Below are positions 1-7,817 of a stretch of 64,000 nucleotides of DNA, piece by piece. The first letter of the stretch is position 1; each line of letters begins with the position of its first letter. Under the pieces are notes generated by a model. The model was not told the origin of the DNA and made no database searches. It saw only the letters and a list, made by a program, of their open reading frames with translations. Origin of the DNA: Actinomyces sp. S6-Spd3 (GTDB taxonomy: Bacteria > Actinomycetota > Actinomycetes > Actinomycetales > Actinomycetaceae); the NCBI RefSeq assembly GCF_000758755.1, contig NZ_JRMV01000272.1, forward strand, positions 186,001-250,000, read 5' to 3'. The translations under genes were made by a program, and so were the position numbers.

Positions 1-1
1 C

Positions 2-937
2 ACCATGGCGGCCACCGGAGTTTTGCGCGGAATGAAGGACACCACCACTCCGCTCATCGCGGCTGGAGCGGGCGCAGCGCTGAACATTGGCCTCAATGCA
101 TTCCTCATCTACGGGATCAATCTGGGGATTGTCGGTAGCGGCATTGGAACCTCGATCGTTTCAACCATCATGGCGATCACCTTGGTCGCAATCCTCGCCC
201 GCCCCGCACGAGCCGCGGGTGTCTCTTTGCGTCCGTCACTGACAGGAATCCGCCAATCCGCGCGCGTCGGCGGCCCTCTCTTGGCGCGCTCGGTCGCAAT
301 TCGCCTGGCCTTCCTCACCTCGATCTGGAGCGCGACGACGATCAGCGTCAACGGCCTCGCGGCCTACCAAGTCGTCATGTCGGCCTGGCAAATCCCGCTC
401 TTCCTTCTCGACTCCCTTGCGATCGCCTCGCAAACTCTGGTCGGATTCGCCATCGGTTCGGGGGATCGCTCGCAGCTGCGCACGCTGCTCCGCACCCTCT
501 CGTGGTGGGGAATCGGAGCGGGCGTCATCATCGGCGCGCTCACCGCTTCCCTTTCCCCGTGGATCCCTTCCTTCTTCGTTTCCGAGGCCGTCGTCCGCCA
601 CATGGCAATCCCCGCGGTCATCGTCAATGCGGTCTTCTTCCCCGCACAATCACACGCATTCCTGCTCGACGGTGTCTTGATTGGTGCAGGGCGCGGAGCT
701 TCCTTGGCAAAGGCAGCATTCCTCAACCTCGCGATCCTGCTTCCCGCGCTGTGGGGATTTACGCTTCTTCGTCCCCGCCTGAGTGAGACCGCGGCGGTAG
801 CGGTACTCATTGGTTTGGTGACCGGTTTGTACATGGTGACCCGAGCGATCACAAACTCGTGGATCACGTGGTTTTCGCCGCGAAATGCGCTCATTCCGCG
901 GGATGATTCGCTCGCTCCATCACAGGCCGCAGTGTGA
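2..937 (+). CDS. MATE family efflux transporter, 5' truncated by the window
   Basis: C-terminal part of a multidrug and toxin extrusion (MATE/DinF) transporter, an inner-membrane cation- or proton-coupled exporter. The frame is already open at the window edge. The first visible residues (GVLRGMKDTTTPL) correspond to the middle of MATE proteins, just before the seventh or eighth helix, so the true start lies upstream and the ATG at position 5 is not the start. At least five hydrophobic segments follow. The segment with GLAAYQVVMSAWQIP and LASQTLVGF-like residues is typical of the second half of the family. The substrate cannot be told from the sequence. The next gene is the rpsF operon, which has its own promoter. 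Confidence 0.85.
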   Translation, partial: TMAATGVLRGMKDTTTPLIAAGAGAALNIGLNAFLIYGINLGIVGSGIGTSIVSTIMAITLVAILARPARAAGVSLRPSLTGIRQSARVGGPLLARSVAIRLAFLTSIWSATTISVNGLAAYQVVMSAWQIPLFLLDSLAIASQTLVGFAIGSGDRSQLRTLLRTLSWWGIGAGVIIGALTASLSPWIPSFFVSEAVVRHMAIPAVIVNAVFFPAQSHAFLLDGVLIGAGRGASLAKAAFLNLAILLPALWGFTLLRPRLSETAAVAVLIGLVTGLYMVTRAITNSWITWFSPRNALIPRDDSLAPSQAAV

Positions 938-947
938 TTCACCGCTC

Positions 948-976
948 GTGACAGGAAGCTGAAAAAACGCTAGACT
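948..976 (+). promoter_or_regulatory. Candidate promoter of the rpsF-ssb-rpsR-rplI operon
   Basis: A GTGACA hexamer (948-953) lies 17 bases before TAGACT (971-976). This gives sigma-70-like -35 and -10 elements at the ideal spacing. They sit just after the MATE gene and about 160 bases before rpsF, which leaves a long leader. Seen in sequence; the activity is inferred. Confidence 0.5.
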
Positions 977-1088
977 TGGACGCTGGACTGTTTCCACCCA
1001 CCCGGGATGGAACTCAGTCTCGCGGACACCCATGTGTCCGTGTGCAAAAGCCGGTGGAACTCCGGTGATTGCAACGCATGACCCTCCT

Positions 1089-1107
1089 GTCACGGAAATA
1101 CCGTGAC
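1089..1107 (+). promoter_or_regulatory. Leader hairpin just upstream of rpsF
   Basis: GTCACGG (1089-1095) and CCGTGAC (1101-1107) form a perfect 7-bp stem with a 5-base loop. It ends 13 bases before the Shine-Dalgarno sequence of rpsF. In other bacteria, rpsF leaders carry a hairpin with a CCG element bound by S6:S18 for autoregulation. A CCG is present here, but whether this is the same element is only a possibility. Confidence 0.35.
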
Positions 1108-1136
1108 CGCGAAGACCACAGGAGGTGGGTATCAAC

Positions 1137-1427
1137 GTGCGTGAATACGAACTGATGGTGATCCTCGATCCTTCGATCGACGAGCGCACCGTCGCCCCGC
1201 AGATGGAGAAGTACCTCGAGCAGGTCACCGCTAACGGCGGCTCCGTCGAAAAGGTCGACATCTGGGGCAAGCGTCGTCTTGCCTACGACATTCTCAAGCG
1301 TTCCGAGGGTATCTACGTTGTCATCAACATGACGACCACCCCCGAAATTGCGCTGGAAATCAACCGCTTGATGACTCTGAACGAGTCCATCCTGCGCACG
1401 AAGCTCCTGCGTCCGGACGCCCACTGA
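1137..1427 (+). CDS. rpsF: 30S ribosomal protein S6
   Basis: Component of the small ribosomal subunit that binds 16S rRNA with S18. The protein has 96 residues and begins [21 protein letters not shown], the usual actinobacterial S6 start. I chose the GTG at 1137 because it lies nine bases after a strong GGAGGTGG (1121-1128). An upstream GTG at 1125 overlaps that ribosome binding site and would add four non-conserved residues. First gene of the rpsF-ssb-rpsR-rplI operon, co-transcribed and ended by the terminator at 2875-2914. Confidence 0.95.
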   Translation: MREYELMVILDPSIDERTVAPQMEKYLEQVTANGGSVEKVDIWGKRRLAYDILKRSEGIYVVINMTTTPEIALEINRLMTLNESILRTKLLRPDAH

Positions 1428-1476
1428 CCTTCGCTCACCTGAGCAATCACCTCACACAGCCCACCAAGGAGATCCA

Positions 1477-2040
1477 ATGGCTGGAGAAACCGTCATCACG
1501 ATCATTGGCAATTTGACCAATGATCCGGAACTGCGTTGGACGCAGAGCGGAGCACCCGTCGCCGACTTCACGGTGGCATCCACCCCGCGTTCCTTCGACC
1601 GCCAAAGCGGCGAATGGAAGGACGGGGAAACCCTGTTCATGCGCTGCTCCGTCTGGCGCGAAATGGCTGAAAATGTCGGCGAATCCCTGCGAAAGGGAAT
1701 GCGCGTCATTGTCACCGGTCGCCTCGTGCAGCGCTCTTTCGAAACCCGCGAGGGCGAACGCCGTACCGTCGTCGAACTTCAGGTCGAAGAAGTCGGCCCC
1801 TCACTGCGTCGCGCAAAGGCACAGGTCACCCGCACGGGCGGCCAGGCCTCGGCAGGCGCACCCCAGGGAGGCTACTCCCAGGGTGGCGGATACGGACAGC
1901 AGCAGGGCTACGGAAACCAAGGTGGTTACTCGCAGAGCCAGGCCAGCTACGGCGCACCTGCCGGCGGTTCACAAGACGATCCGTGGCGCACATCCGATTC
2001 CGGTGTTGCGACCTCTTTCGCCGAGGATCCGCCCTTCTAA
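1477..2040 (+). CDS. ssb: Single-stranded DNA-binding protein
   Basis: Binds single-stranded DNA during replication, repair and recombination, and recruits partners through its C-terminal tip. The 187-residue protein has an N-terminal OB fold (about residues 1-110, with [12 protein letters not shown] and the later [10 protein letters not shown] strand). A Gly/Gln/Tyr-rich disordered linker follows (about 125-170). The acidic-hydrophobic tail AEDPPF is the partner-binding tip. A good ribosome binding site (AAGGAGATCC) precedes the ATG. Its position between rpsF and rpsR is the normal arrangement. Confidence 0.97.
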   Translation: MAGETVITIIGNLTNDPELRWTQSGAPVADFTVASTPRSFDRQSGEWKDGETLFMRCSVWREMAENVGESLRKGMRVIVTGRLVQRSFETREGERRTVVELQVEEVGPSLRRAKAQVTRTGGQASAGAPQGGYSQGGGYGQQQGYGNQGGYSQSQASYGAPAGGSQDDPWRTSDSGVATSFAEDPPF

Positions 2041-2129
2041 ATAGCACCGCGCGCCAAGTAACCGGTGCGCACACGTGCTGAACACATGCTTGGGAGCGTT
2101 CACTCGCTCAGATCATCAAGGAGAACATC

Positions 2130-2372
2130 ATGGCGAAGCCTCAACTTCGCAATAAGCCCATTAAGAAGAAGGCCAACCCGCTGAAGTCGGCCAAGATCGA
2201 ATCGATCGATTACAAGGACACCGCTCTGCTGCGTAAGTTCATCTCGGACCGTGGCAAGATCCGCGCTCGCCGCGTCACCGGTGTCTCCGTCCAGGAGCAG
2301 CGTCGCATTGCTCGCGCCGTCAAGAACGCACGCGAAATGGCTCTGCTGCCCTACACCTCTACCGGCCGCTGA
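2130..2372 (+). CDS. rpsR: 30S ribosomal protein S18
   Basis: Small-subunit protein that pairs with S6 on the platform of the 30S subunit. It has 80 residues, with the conserved [23 protein letters not shown] core and the basic C-terminus with [15 protein letters not shown] precedes the ATG. It lacks the four-cysteine zinc pattern seen in some S18 copies, so this is the zinc-independent form. Followed 21 bases later by rplI in the same operon. Confidence 0.96.
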   Translation: MAKPQLRNKPIKKKANPLKSAKIESIDYKDTALLRKFISDRGKIRARRVTGVSVQEQRRIARAVKNAREMALLPYTSTGR

Positions 2373-2393
2373 TTCGAAGGGAAGGACTGAAAA

Positions 2394-2852
2394 ATGGCAA
2401 CTACCAAGCTCATCCTCACCCACGATGTGGATCGTCTCGGATCCGCCGGCGATGTCGTCGAGGTCAAGTCTGGATACGCTCGTAACTACCTGATCCCCCG
2501 TGGCTTCGCCACCAAGTGGACCAAGGGCGCACAGGTTCAGATCGATCAGATGGCTGCTGCTCGCCGCCGTCGTGAGATCGCGTCCATCGACGATGCTCGC
2601 ATCGTGCGCGATGCCCTGCAGGCCGCGGTTGTGACCGTGAACAGCAAGGTTGGCGCACATGGACGCCTCTTCGGTTCCGTCTCCGCTTCTCAGATTGCAG
2701 AAGCTGTGAAGGAACAGCTGGGCCAGACCATCGATCGTCGTCGCGTGATCATCGCTGACCCGATCAAGACCACCGGTGACCACACCGTGACGGTCAACCT
2801 TCACTCCGAAGTCACCGCGAACCTCAAGGTCCGCGTGCTGGCTGTCAAGTGA
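2394..2852 (+). CDS. rplI: 50S ribosomal protein L9
   Basis: Large-subunit protein with two domains joined by a long helix. The N-terminal rRNA-binding domain (about residues 1-50) contains DVVEVKSGYARNYLIPRGFA, the family signature. The C-terminal domain (about 80-152) contains KVGAHGRLFGSVS. At 152 residues it has the usual length. Last gene of the operon; the terminator at 2875-2914 follows the stop codon directly. Confidence 0.96.
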   Translation: MATTKLILTHDVDRLGSAGDVVEVKSGYARNYLIPRGFATKWTKGAQVQIDQMAAARRRREIASIDDARIVRDALQAAVVTVNSKVGAHGRLFGSVSASQIAEAVKEQLGQTIDRRRVIIADPIKTTGDHTVTVNLHSEVTANLKVRVLAVK

Positions 2853-2874
2853 GCGTCTGACAAGACCATAAAGA

Positions 2875-2914
2875 GGGCCGGGGCACTCCCTTTCGGGAGG
2901 CCCCGGCCTTTTTG
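2875..2914 (+). terminator. Rho-independent terminator after rplI
   Basis: A G+C-rich stem (GGCCGGGGC paired with GCCCCGGCC, with an inner CTCCC/GGGAG extension around a TTTC loop) is followed by TTTTTGTC. It stands between the end of rplI and the convergent end of the penicillin-binding protein gene. Confidence 0.9.
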
Positions 2915-3003
2915 TCTTTCTTTTTCACGGGTGTCAGGCAGCTGCCTGAGCAGCGCTCCATTCGACGCTCGAAGACGTGTCCGCGCCGATGGAGCCCCCG
3001 AAA

Positions 3004-5409
3004 CTACCTGCCTTCTGCCCGACTCGGACCGCCACCCTCAGAGCCCGCCGCACCCGTATTTTGAGCAGTCGGAGTCTGGGTCGGCTGTACCTCAGATCCC
3101 TGTGTCGACTCACTCGCCTCGGGGGTCGGAGTAGGCGTCTCTTCGGTAGGTGTAGGTGTCGTCGAAACCTGGGGGTCGGGGACCACAGGAGTAGCCGACT
3201 GGCGGGTGTACCAATCGAAGTGGAGCTTCGTCTGGTTCGCAGTCGCCTGCTTCATGTAGCGCATCCACACGGTCACCGGCCAGTCACCACCGTGGAATTG
3301 GCCAAGCCCACCGATATTCGTCAAAGAAACGGGATTGCCGTTTTCATCGAGCTGGTACATGCTCACTGCAGTGACCAGTTCAGGCGTAAAACCAACGAAC
3401 TGCGCGGTCTTTTGGTCTTCGGAGGTACCGGTCTTACCGCCCGTGTCCTGCTTGAGTGCGGCCGCGGCCTCGGCAGTACCACCCGAAGCGGTCACTGCTT
3501 CAAGCGCAGGAAGGACGGTCGACATGGTCTTGGTATCGAAAACCTGTTCCGGGTCAACGTTTGTCTTGAAGACCTTGGAACCATCGGAGTTTTGAACCTC
3601 GCGGACAATGTGCGGAGTGGTTCGCTTTCCACCCGAAGCAATCGTCGAATAGGCGTGCGCAAGGTCAATGTTGTGGGGAGCCGCAAAGCCCAAGACGTTG
3701 AGCAGCGAGTCATCCAAACCGCTCGTGTCCTCGGGGATTCCCAAGTCGATAGCAACCTTCTTCGTGGTTGCGGGGCCAACTTCCTGGTTGAGTCCAACGA
3801 AAACAGTGTTGATCGAGTTCTTCGTCGCGTTCACCAGGTTCTGACGGCCCCAAGACACACCAGAATCGTTGCTCACCGCACGCGACATTCCACTAAAGGT
3901 CTTGGGCGAGGAGCCATCGTAAACGTCGTAGATCGAACCCCCCTGCTCGGCGTGAGCAACCAGGGCGAAAGGCTTGAAGGTTGAACCGGCAGCCATGATG
4001 TCTTGCGTTGCCGCATTTTGCTGGCGCGTGAGGTAATCCTTGCCGCCGTACTCTGCGACGATTTCGCCGGTAGCGGGATCCAATGACGTCAAAGCCACGT
4101 GCATGGAATCTTCATTCCATCCGCGCACCGTGTACATGTACTCTGCAGCGGCAACAGCCTGATCCTGCTTGTCCTTATCAATCGTGGAAATAATGCGGTA
4201 TCCGCCGGTCGCCAGCTGGTCTGCCGTGAAGCCTTCTGCCGCGAGTTCAGTCCGGACCTGCTCCATGAGATAGCCGGTCGGGCCTTCCATCGTCGGACCA
4301 CCCAAGGTATCGGGATCGATGGTCTTTGGGAACTCGGCGGCGTTTGCGTCCGCCTGCGAAATCCAACCATCCTCAACCATCAGGTTGATGACGCGCTGCC
4401 AACGCGAGCGTGCTTTCTCTTCATCGACTGCCGGATCCCACGCGGAAGGAGCGGGGATGATCCCAGCGATCATTGCGGCCTCGGAAAGGGTGAGATCCTT
4501 TGCTTCGTGGCCGAAATACGCCTGAGATGCGGCTTCGATACCGTAGGCACCGCGACCAAAGTAAATGGTGTTGAGGTAGTTGCCAATGATCTCGTCCTTG
4601 GTCTGCTCACGATTGATCTTGAGAGCAAGGATCGCTTCCTTGGCTTTACCCACATAACCGGTCGTTTCACCGACGTAGTAGCGCTCAACATACTGCTGGG
4701 TCAGGGTCGACGCACCCTGGCGCGCCCCGCCCCTAATATTGTTGACCAGCGCGCGACCGATGCCTTTGAGATCGACACCCGAATTCGTGTAGAAGGTGCG
4801 ATCCTCCGAGGCAACCACGGCATGTGAGACATAGTCAGGCAGGGTACTGGAATCGATGATCTTCCTATTCACCTGCGACATCCGGCCCATTTCGGTGGTG
4901 CCATCGGCGTAGTAGACGGTCGTCGTCTGCGCAAGAGCAACCTGATCCGCCTGCGGAATCTTCAACGAGGCGTAGGCAATGAGGAAGGTACCAAAGCCGG
5001 CAATAATGAGGCCGAGGAAGGTGTAGAAGACTCCTCGTGCAATCCGTGCTGCGAGGCTACGCTTCTTTTTCCCCTTGGCCGGCCCCTTCTTCTTTCCGCC
5101 GCCCTTGCCGGACGCTGCCGTGCGCGAGCTTGCCGGACGCGTCGACCCCGTGCGCGAGGTACTCCCCGACGAGGCCGCGCGAGTGCTTGCGCGCCGACTT
5201 CCGCTTGAGCTGGCTGCTGCCCCACTCGAGGAGCCGCGAGAAACTCGCGCAACCGCTGAAGTGCGCTTAGGTGCAGAAGAAGCAGGTGTCTGGGGGATGG
5301 TTCCCTCGCCTTCACGACGGGCCTGCTGCGCAAGTCGACGTCGAGTCGCCTCGGCTCGCGAGGGAAGGGCGCGACGTCCCTGATCGTCGTTTGCTTGTGA
5401 AGGTGCCAC
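3004..5409 (-). CDS. ponA: Class A penicillin-binding protein (transglycosylase/transpeptidase)
   Basis: Bifunctional peptidoglycan synthase that polymerises glycan strands and cross-links the peptides. The protein has 801 residues. Residues 1-120 are a Ser/Arg/Ala/Lys-rich cytoplasmic tail, then one membrane helix (about 122-149). The GT51 transglycosylase domain follows, with EDRTFY near 200 and GASTLTQQ. The transpeptidase domain has STFK near 473, SIN near 530 and KTGTS near 655. The end is a Pro/Thr/Glu-rich extracellular tail. The start is a GTG after GAAAGGCTGG. It is convergent with the ribosomal operon. The unusually long basic N-terminal tail is typical of actinobacterial PBP1 and may carry regulatory sites (inference). 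Confidence 0.95.
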   Translation of the reverse strand: MAPSQANDDQGRRALPSRAEATRRRLAQQARREGEGTIPQTPASSAPKRTSAVARVSRGSSSGAAASSSGSRRASTRAASSGSTSRTGSTRPASSRTAASGKGGGKKKGPAKGKKKRSLAARIARGVFYTFLGLIIAGFGTFLIAYASLKIPQADQVALAQTTTVYYADGTTEMGRMSQVNRKIIDSSTLPDYVSHAVVASEDRTFYTNSGVDLKGIGRALVNNIRGGARQGASTLTQQYVERYYVGETTGYVGKAKEAILALKINREQTKDEIIGNYLNTIYFGRGAYGIEAASQAYFGHEAKDLTLSEAAMIAGIIPAPSAWDPAVDEEKARSRWQRVINLMVEDGWISQADANAAEFPKTIDPDTLGGPTMEGPTGYLMEQVRTELAAEGFTADQLATGGYRIISTIDKDKQDQAVAAAEYMYTVRGWNEDSMHVALTSLDPATGEIVAEYGGKDYLTRQQNAATQDIMAAGSTFKPFALVAHAEQGGSIYDVYDGSSPKTFSGMSRAVSNDSGVSWGRQNLVNATKNSINTVFVGLNQEVGPATTKKVAIDLGIPEDTSGLDDSLLNVLGFAAPHNIDLAHAYSTIASGGKRTTPHIVREVQNSDGSKVFKTNVDPEQVFDTKTMSTVLPALEAVTASGGTAEAAAALKQDTGGKTGTSEDQKTAQFVGFTPELVTAVSMYQLDENGNPVSLTNIGGLGQFHGGDWPVTVWMRYMKQATANQTKLHFDWYTRQSATPVVPDPQVSTTPTPTEETPTPTPEASESTQGSEVQPTQTPTAQNTGAAGSEGGGPSRAEGR

Positions 5410-5493
5410 GAAATCCAGCCTTTCAGCATAGGTTCATCGTGACTAGCCTACGCAGAAAGGCAGGCAATTGCCTAAAGGTAGCTCCGGATCGGC

Positions 5494-7098
5494 TTAGTTT
5501 TCGCTGGCAGCGCGACGTTTACGAGCCCTCTTCTGCGCGGACATTTCTTCCCAGCGAGCCTGCTGAGCCTGATACTCTTCGGCAACTTCTCGCACCTCAT
5601 CGGATGCCCACCACGCAAGCAGGGCCTCGCGCGCGGCCTCTTCACCCATGGGCCCGTTTTCCATACGCAGGTCAAGGAGGTAGTCACGCGCCATCTTCAC
5701 GGCCTTAGAGGGGCGAATCCCCAGAATCTCCATGATCTGATCCCCGTCAAGATCGGGGCGGATCGCATCGAGTTCTTCTTGCGCGCGCAACGCGGCAATA
5801 CGCTCTTCCAGATCGTCATAGGCGGCAGACAAGAATGCGGCCTTACGCTTGTTGCGAGTCGTGCAGTCCGCTCGGGTCAATCGGTGAAGGCGCTCGAGAA
5901 GTTCTCCCGCGTCCGCCACGTAGCGACGAACCGCCGAATCGCTCCACTTCGCATCGCCATAACCGTGGAAACGCAAGTGAAGAGCAACCAAGTCAGACAC
6001 GGCATCGGTCGTGGCCTTGTCGAAACGCAGGGCCTTCATGCGCTTGCGCGTCATCTTTGCGCCCACCAATTCATGATGGTGGAAAGAGACCGTGCCATTA
6101 GATTCGAAGCACCGCGTAGCCGGCTTACCGACGTCGTGCATGAGGGCAGCAAAACGCAAGATAAAGTCCGGTTCGGGAACCGGGCCATCCGCGTCGGTCT
6201 CCAGGTCGATCGCCTGATCCAAGACGGTGAGCGTGTGCTGATAGACGTCCTTGTGCCTATTGTGCTCATCAACTGTTGACACGAGGGCTGACAATTCAGG
6301 AAGGACAATGTCAGCAACGCCCGTGTGGACCATGAGCTCAAGGCCTCGCCTGGGCCACGGGGAAATAATCAGTCGCTCGAGTTCAGCGCGAATACGCTCT
6401 GCCGAAACAATCTCCAAGCGCCCCGCCATAGATTCCATAGCGTCCATGACGTCCTCATCCACGTCAATGCCAAGCTGGGCGCTAAAGCGTGCGGCTCGCA
6501 TGATGCGCAGCGGGTCATCATCAAAGGATTGCAGTGCGCTAACCGGGGTGCGAAGACGACCAACGGCCAGATCAGAGAGGCCGTCATGGGGGTCAACGAG
6601 CGCCAATTGCGGCAGGCGCATCGCCATAGCGTTGACGGTGAAGTCGCGGCGAGTGAGGTCACCTTCCAAAGTGTCGCCGTATTCGACCTCGGGCTTTCGC
6701 GACCCCACTTCATAAGAATCAGTGCGATAGGTCGTCACTTCGACGACAAAATTGCCGCGCCTGCCACCGATGGTGCCGAACTCGCGGCCAATGTCCCAGG
6801 TTGAGTTTCCCCATTGAGCAAGAAGCTCTTCGGTTTTTTCTGGGCGAGCAGAGGTCGTGCAGTCAAAATCGTGAGGGGTCAGCCCCAAGAAAGCATCGCG
6901 AACCGGTCCTCCGACCAAGCTGATTTCCTCACCGGCCTGGGTGAAGATTTCGCCCAGTTCGAGGATTTCCTTGGGAATACGGGAGAAAGCCTCTTTCGCC
7001 TGGGCCATGAGCAGGCCCAAATCACCCTCGCCTAAACCAGAGGGGCGGGGTGCGTGAGAGCGGGCTTGACCCATTGTTCGCGACAGTTGTGTACTCAT
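5494..7098 (-). CDS. cca: CCA tRNA nucleotidyltransferase with HD domain
   Basis: Adds or repairs the CCA end of tRNAs. The nucleotidyltransferase head has VGGPVRDAFLG and the catalytic DFD near residue 77. The tRNA-binding head/neck region follows, and an HD phosphohydrolase domain with HDVGKPAT lies near residue 318. From the chosen ATG at 7098 the protein has 534 residues. The frame stays open upstream to 7224 with several possible starts. 7098 was chosen because GGAGGGG immediately precedes it, although the spacing is short, so the start is uncertain. It is divergent from the NUDIX gene, as in mycobacteria, where the corresponding gene pair also flanks the MurJ block. Confidence 0.92.
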   Translation of the reverse strand: MSTQLSRTMGQARSHAPRPSGLGEGDLGLLMAQAKEAFSRIPKEILELGEIFTQAGEEISLVGGPVRDAFLGLTPHDFDCTTSARPEKTEELLAQWGNSTWDIGREFGTIGGRRGNFVVEVTTYRTDSYEVGSRKPEVEYGDTLEGDLTRRDFTVNAMAMRLPQLALVDPHDGLSDLAVGRLRTPVSALQSFDDDPLRIMRAARFSAQLGIDVDEDVMDAMESMAGRLEIVSAERIRAELERLIISPWPRRGLELMVHTGVADIVLPELSALVSTVDEHNRHKDVYQHTLTVLDQAIDLETDADGPVPEPDFILRFAALMHDVGKPATRCFESNGTVSFHHHELVGAKMTRKRMKALRFDKATTDAVSDLVALHLRFHGYGDAKWSDSAVRRYVADAGELLERLHRLTRADCTTRNKRKAAFLSAAYDDLEERIAALRAQEELDAIRPDLDGDQIMEILGIRPSKAVKMARDYLLDLRMENGPMGEEAAREALLAWWASDEVREVAEEYQAQQARWEEMSAQKRARKRRAASEN

Positions 7099-7277
7099 CC
7101 CCTCCAGCATGCCATGTTTTGGGCTTCTTTGGCTTGCTCGCATCACGGCTTCATTCATGGTTGACACGGGAATAAGGTCACTCGCAGCCATAGCACAGGC
7201 TGTAAAAAGTGCGGTAATTCCCACTCGACCGATGGTGCGACCTGACCCGGAGGGCTAATCCCGCTTAAAGTGGAACT

Positions 7278-7817
7278 ATGACTGTACCTTCTGAAGCGTT
7301 ACGACCCGGAGTGCCTCAGCCTCCGCGTCGTCATCCTTCGTTGCGTACAGCGAATTCGGCCCCTCATTTCCTTCCCGTTTCCTCTGAAACTTCTGCCGGG
7401 GGCATCGTTGTCGATGTTCGCAATGGCCAGCCCTACGCAGCAATCATCGCCAGACGGAATCGATCGGGGAAGATTGAGTGGTGCCTCCCCAAGGGGCATC
7501 TTGAAGGCTTGGAGTCTCCCGAAGAAGCCGCTCTTCGCGAAGTCGCTGAAGAAACCGGTATTCACGGGCGCATCATTCGCCACCTCGCCTCGATTGATTA
7601 TTGGTTTTCCGGCGCAGATCGGCGGATCCACAAGGTTGTCCACCACTACCTGATGGGTTACATTTCCGGGTCCATCACCGTTGAGGGGGATCCGGATCAC
7701 GAGGCCGAGGACGCCGCCTGGGTCCCCTTGCGTGAGCTCTCGCATGACTTGGCTTACCCCAACGAGAGGCGCATTGTCGGGATCGCTTTGGACTTGCTTT
7801 ACCGGGATGCATCATGA
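7278..7817 (+). CDS. NUDIX hydrolase (MutT-like)
   Basis: Hydrolyses a nucleoside diphosphate linked to another group; the substrate is not predictable. The 179-residue protein has the full Nudix box between about residues 74 and 96 (GHLEGLESPEEAALREVAEETG). The glycine, glutamate and REVAEE residues that bind the metal are intact. The first 35 residues are Pro/Arg-rich and not part of the fold. The stop overlaps the start of the DUF6049 gene by four bases (ATGA), so the two are translationally coupled. The order NUDIX-DUF6049-murJ matches Rv3908-Rv3909-Rv3910 of Mycobacterium tuberculosis. Confidence 0.92.
   Translation: MTVPSEALRPGVPQPPRRHPSLRTANSAPHFLPVSSETSAGGIVVDVRNGQPYAAIIARRNRSGKIEWCLPKGHLEGLESPEEAALREVAEETGIHGRIIRHLASIDYWFSGADRRIHKVVHHYLMGYISGSITVEGDPDHEAEDAAWVPLRELSHDLAYPNERRIVGIALDLLYRDAS

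Noticed and set aside
2977-3984. 335-codon plus-strand frame
   Set aside because: Antisense to the penicillin-binding protein, whose motifs are complete on the other strand.
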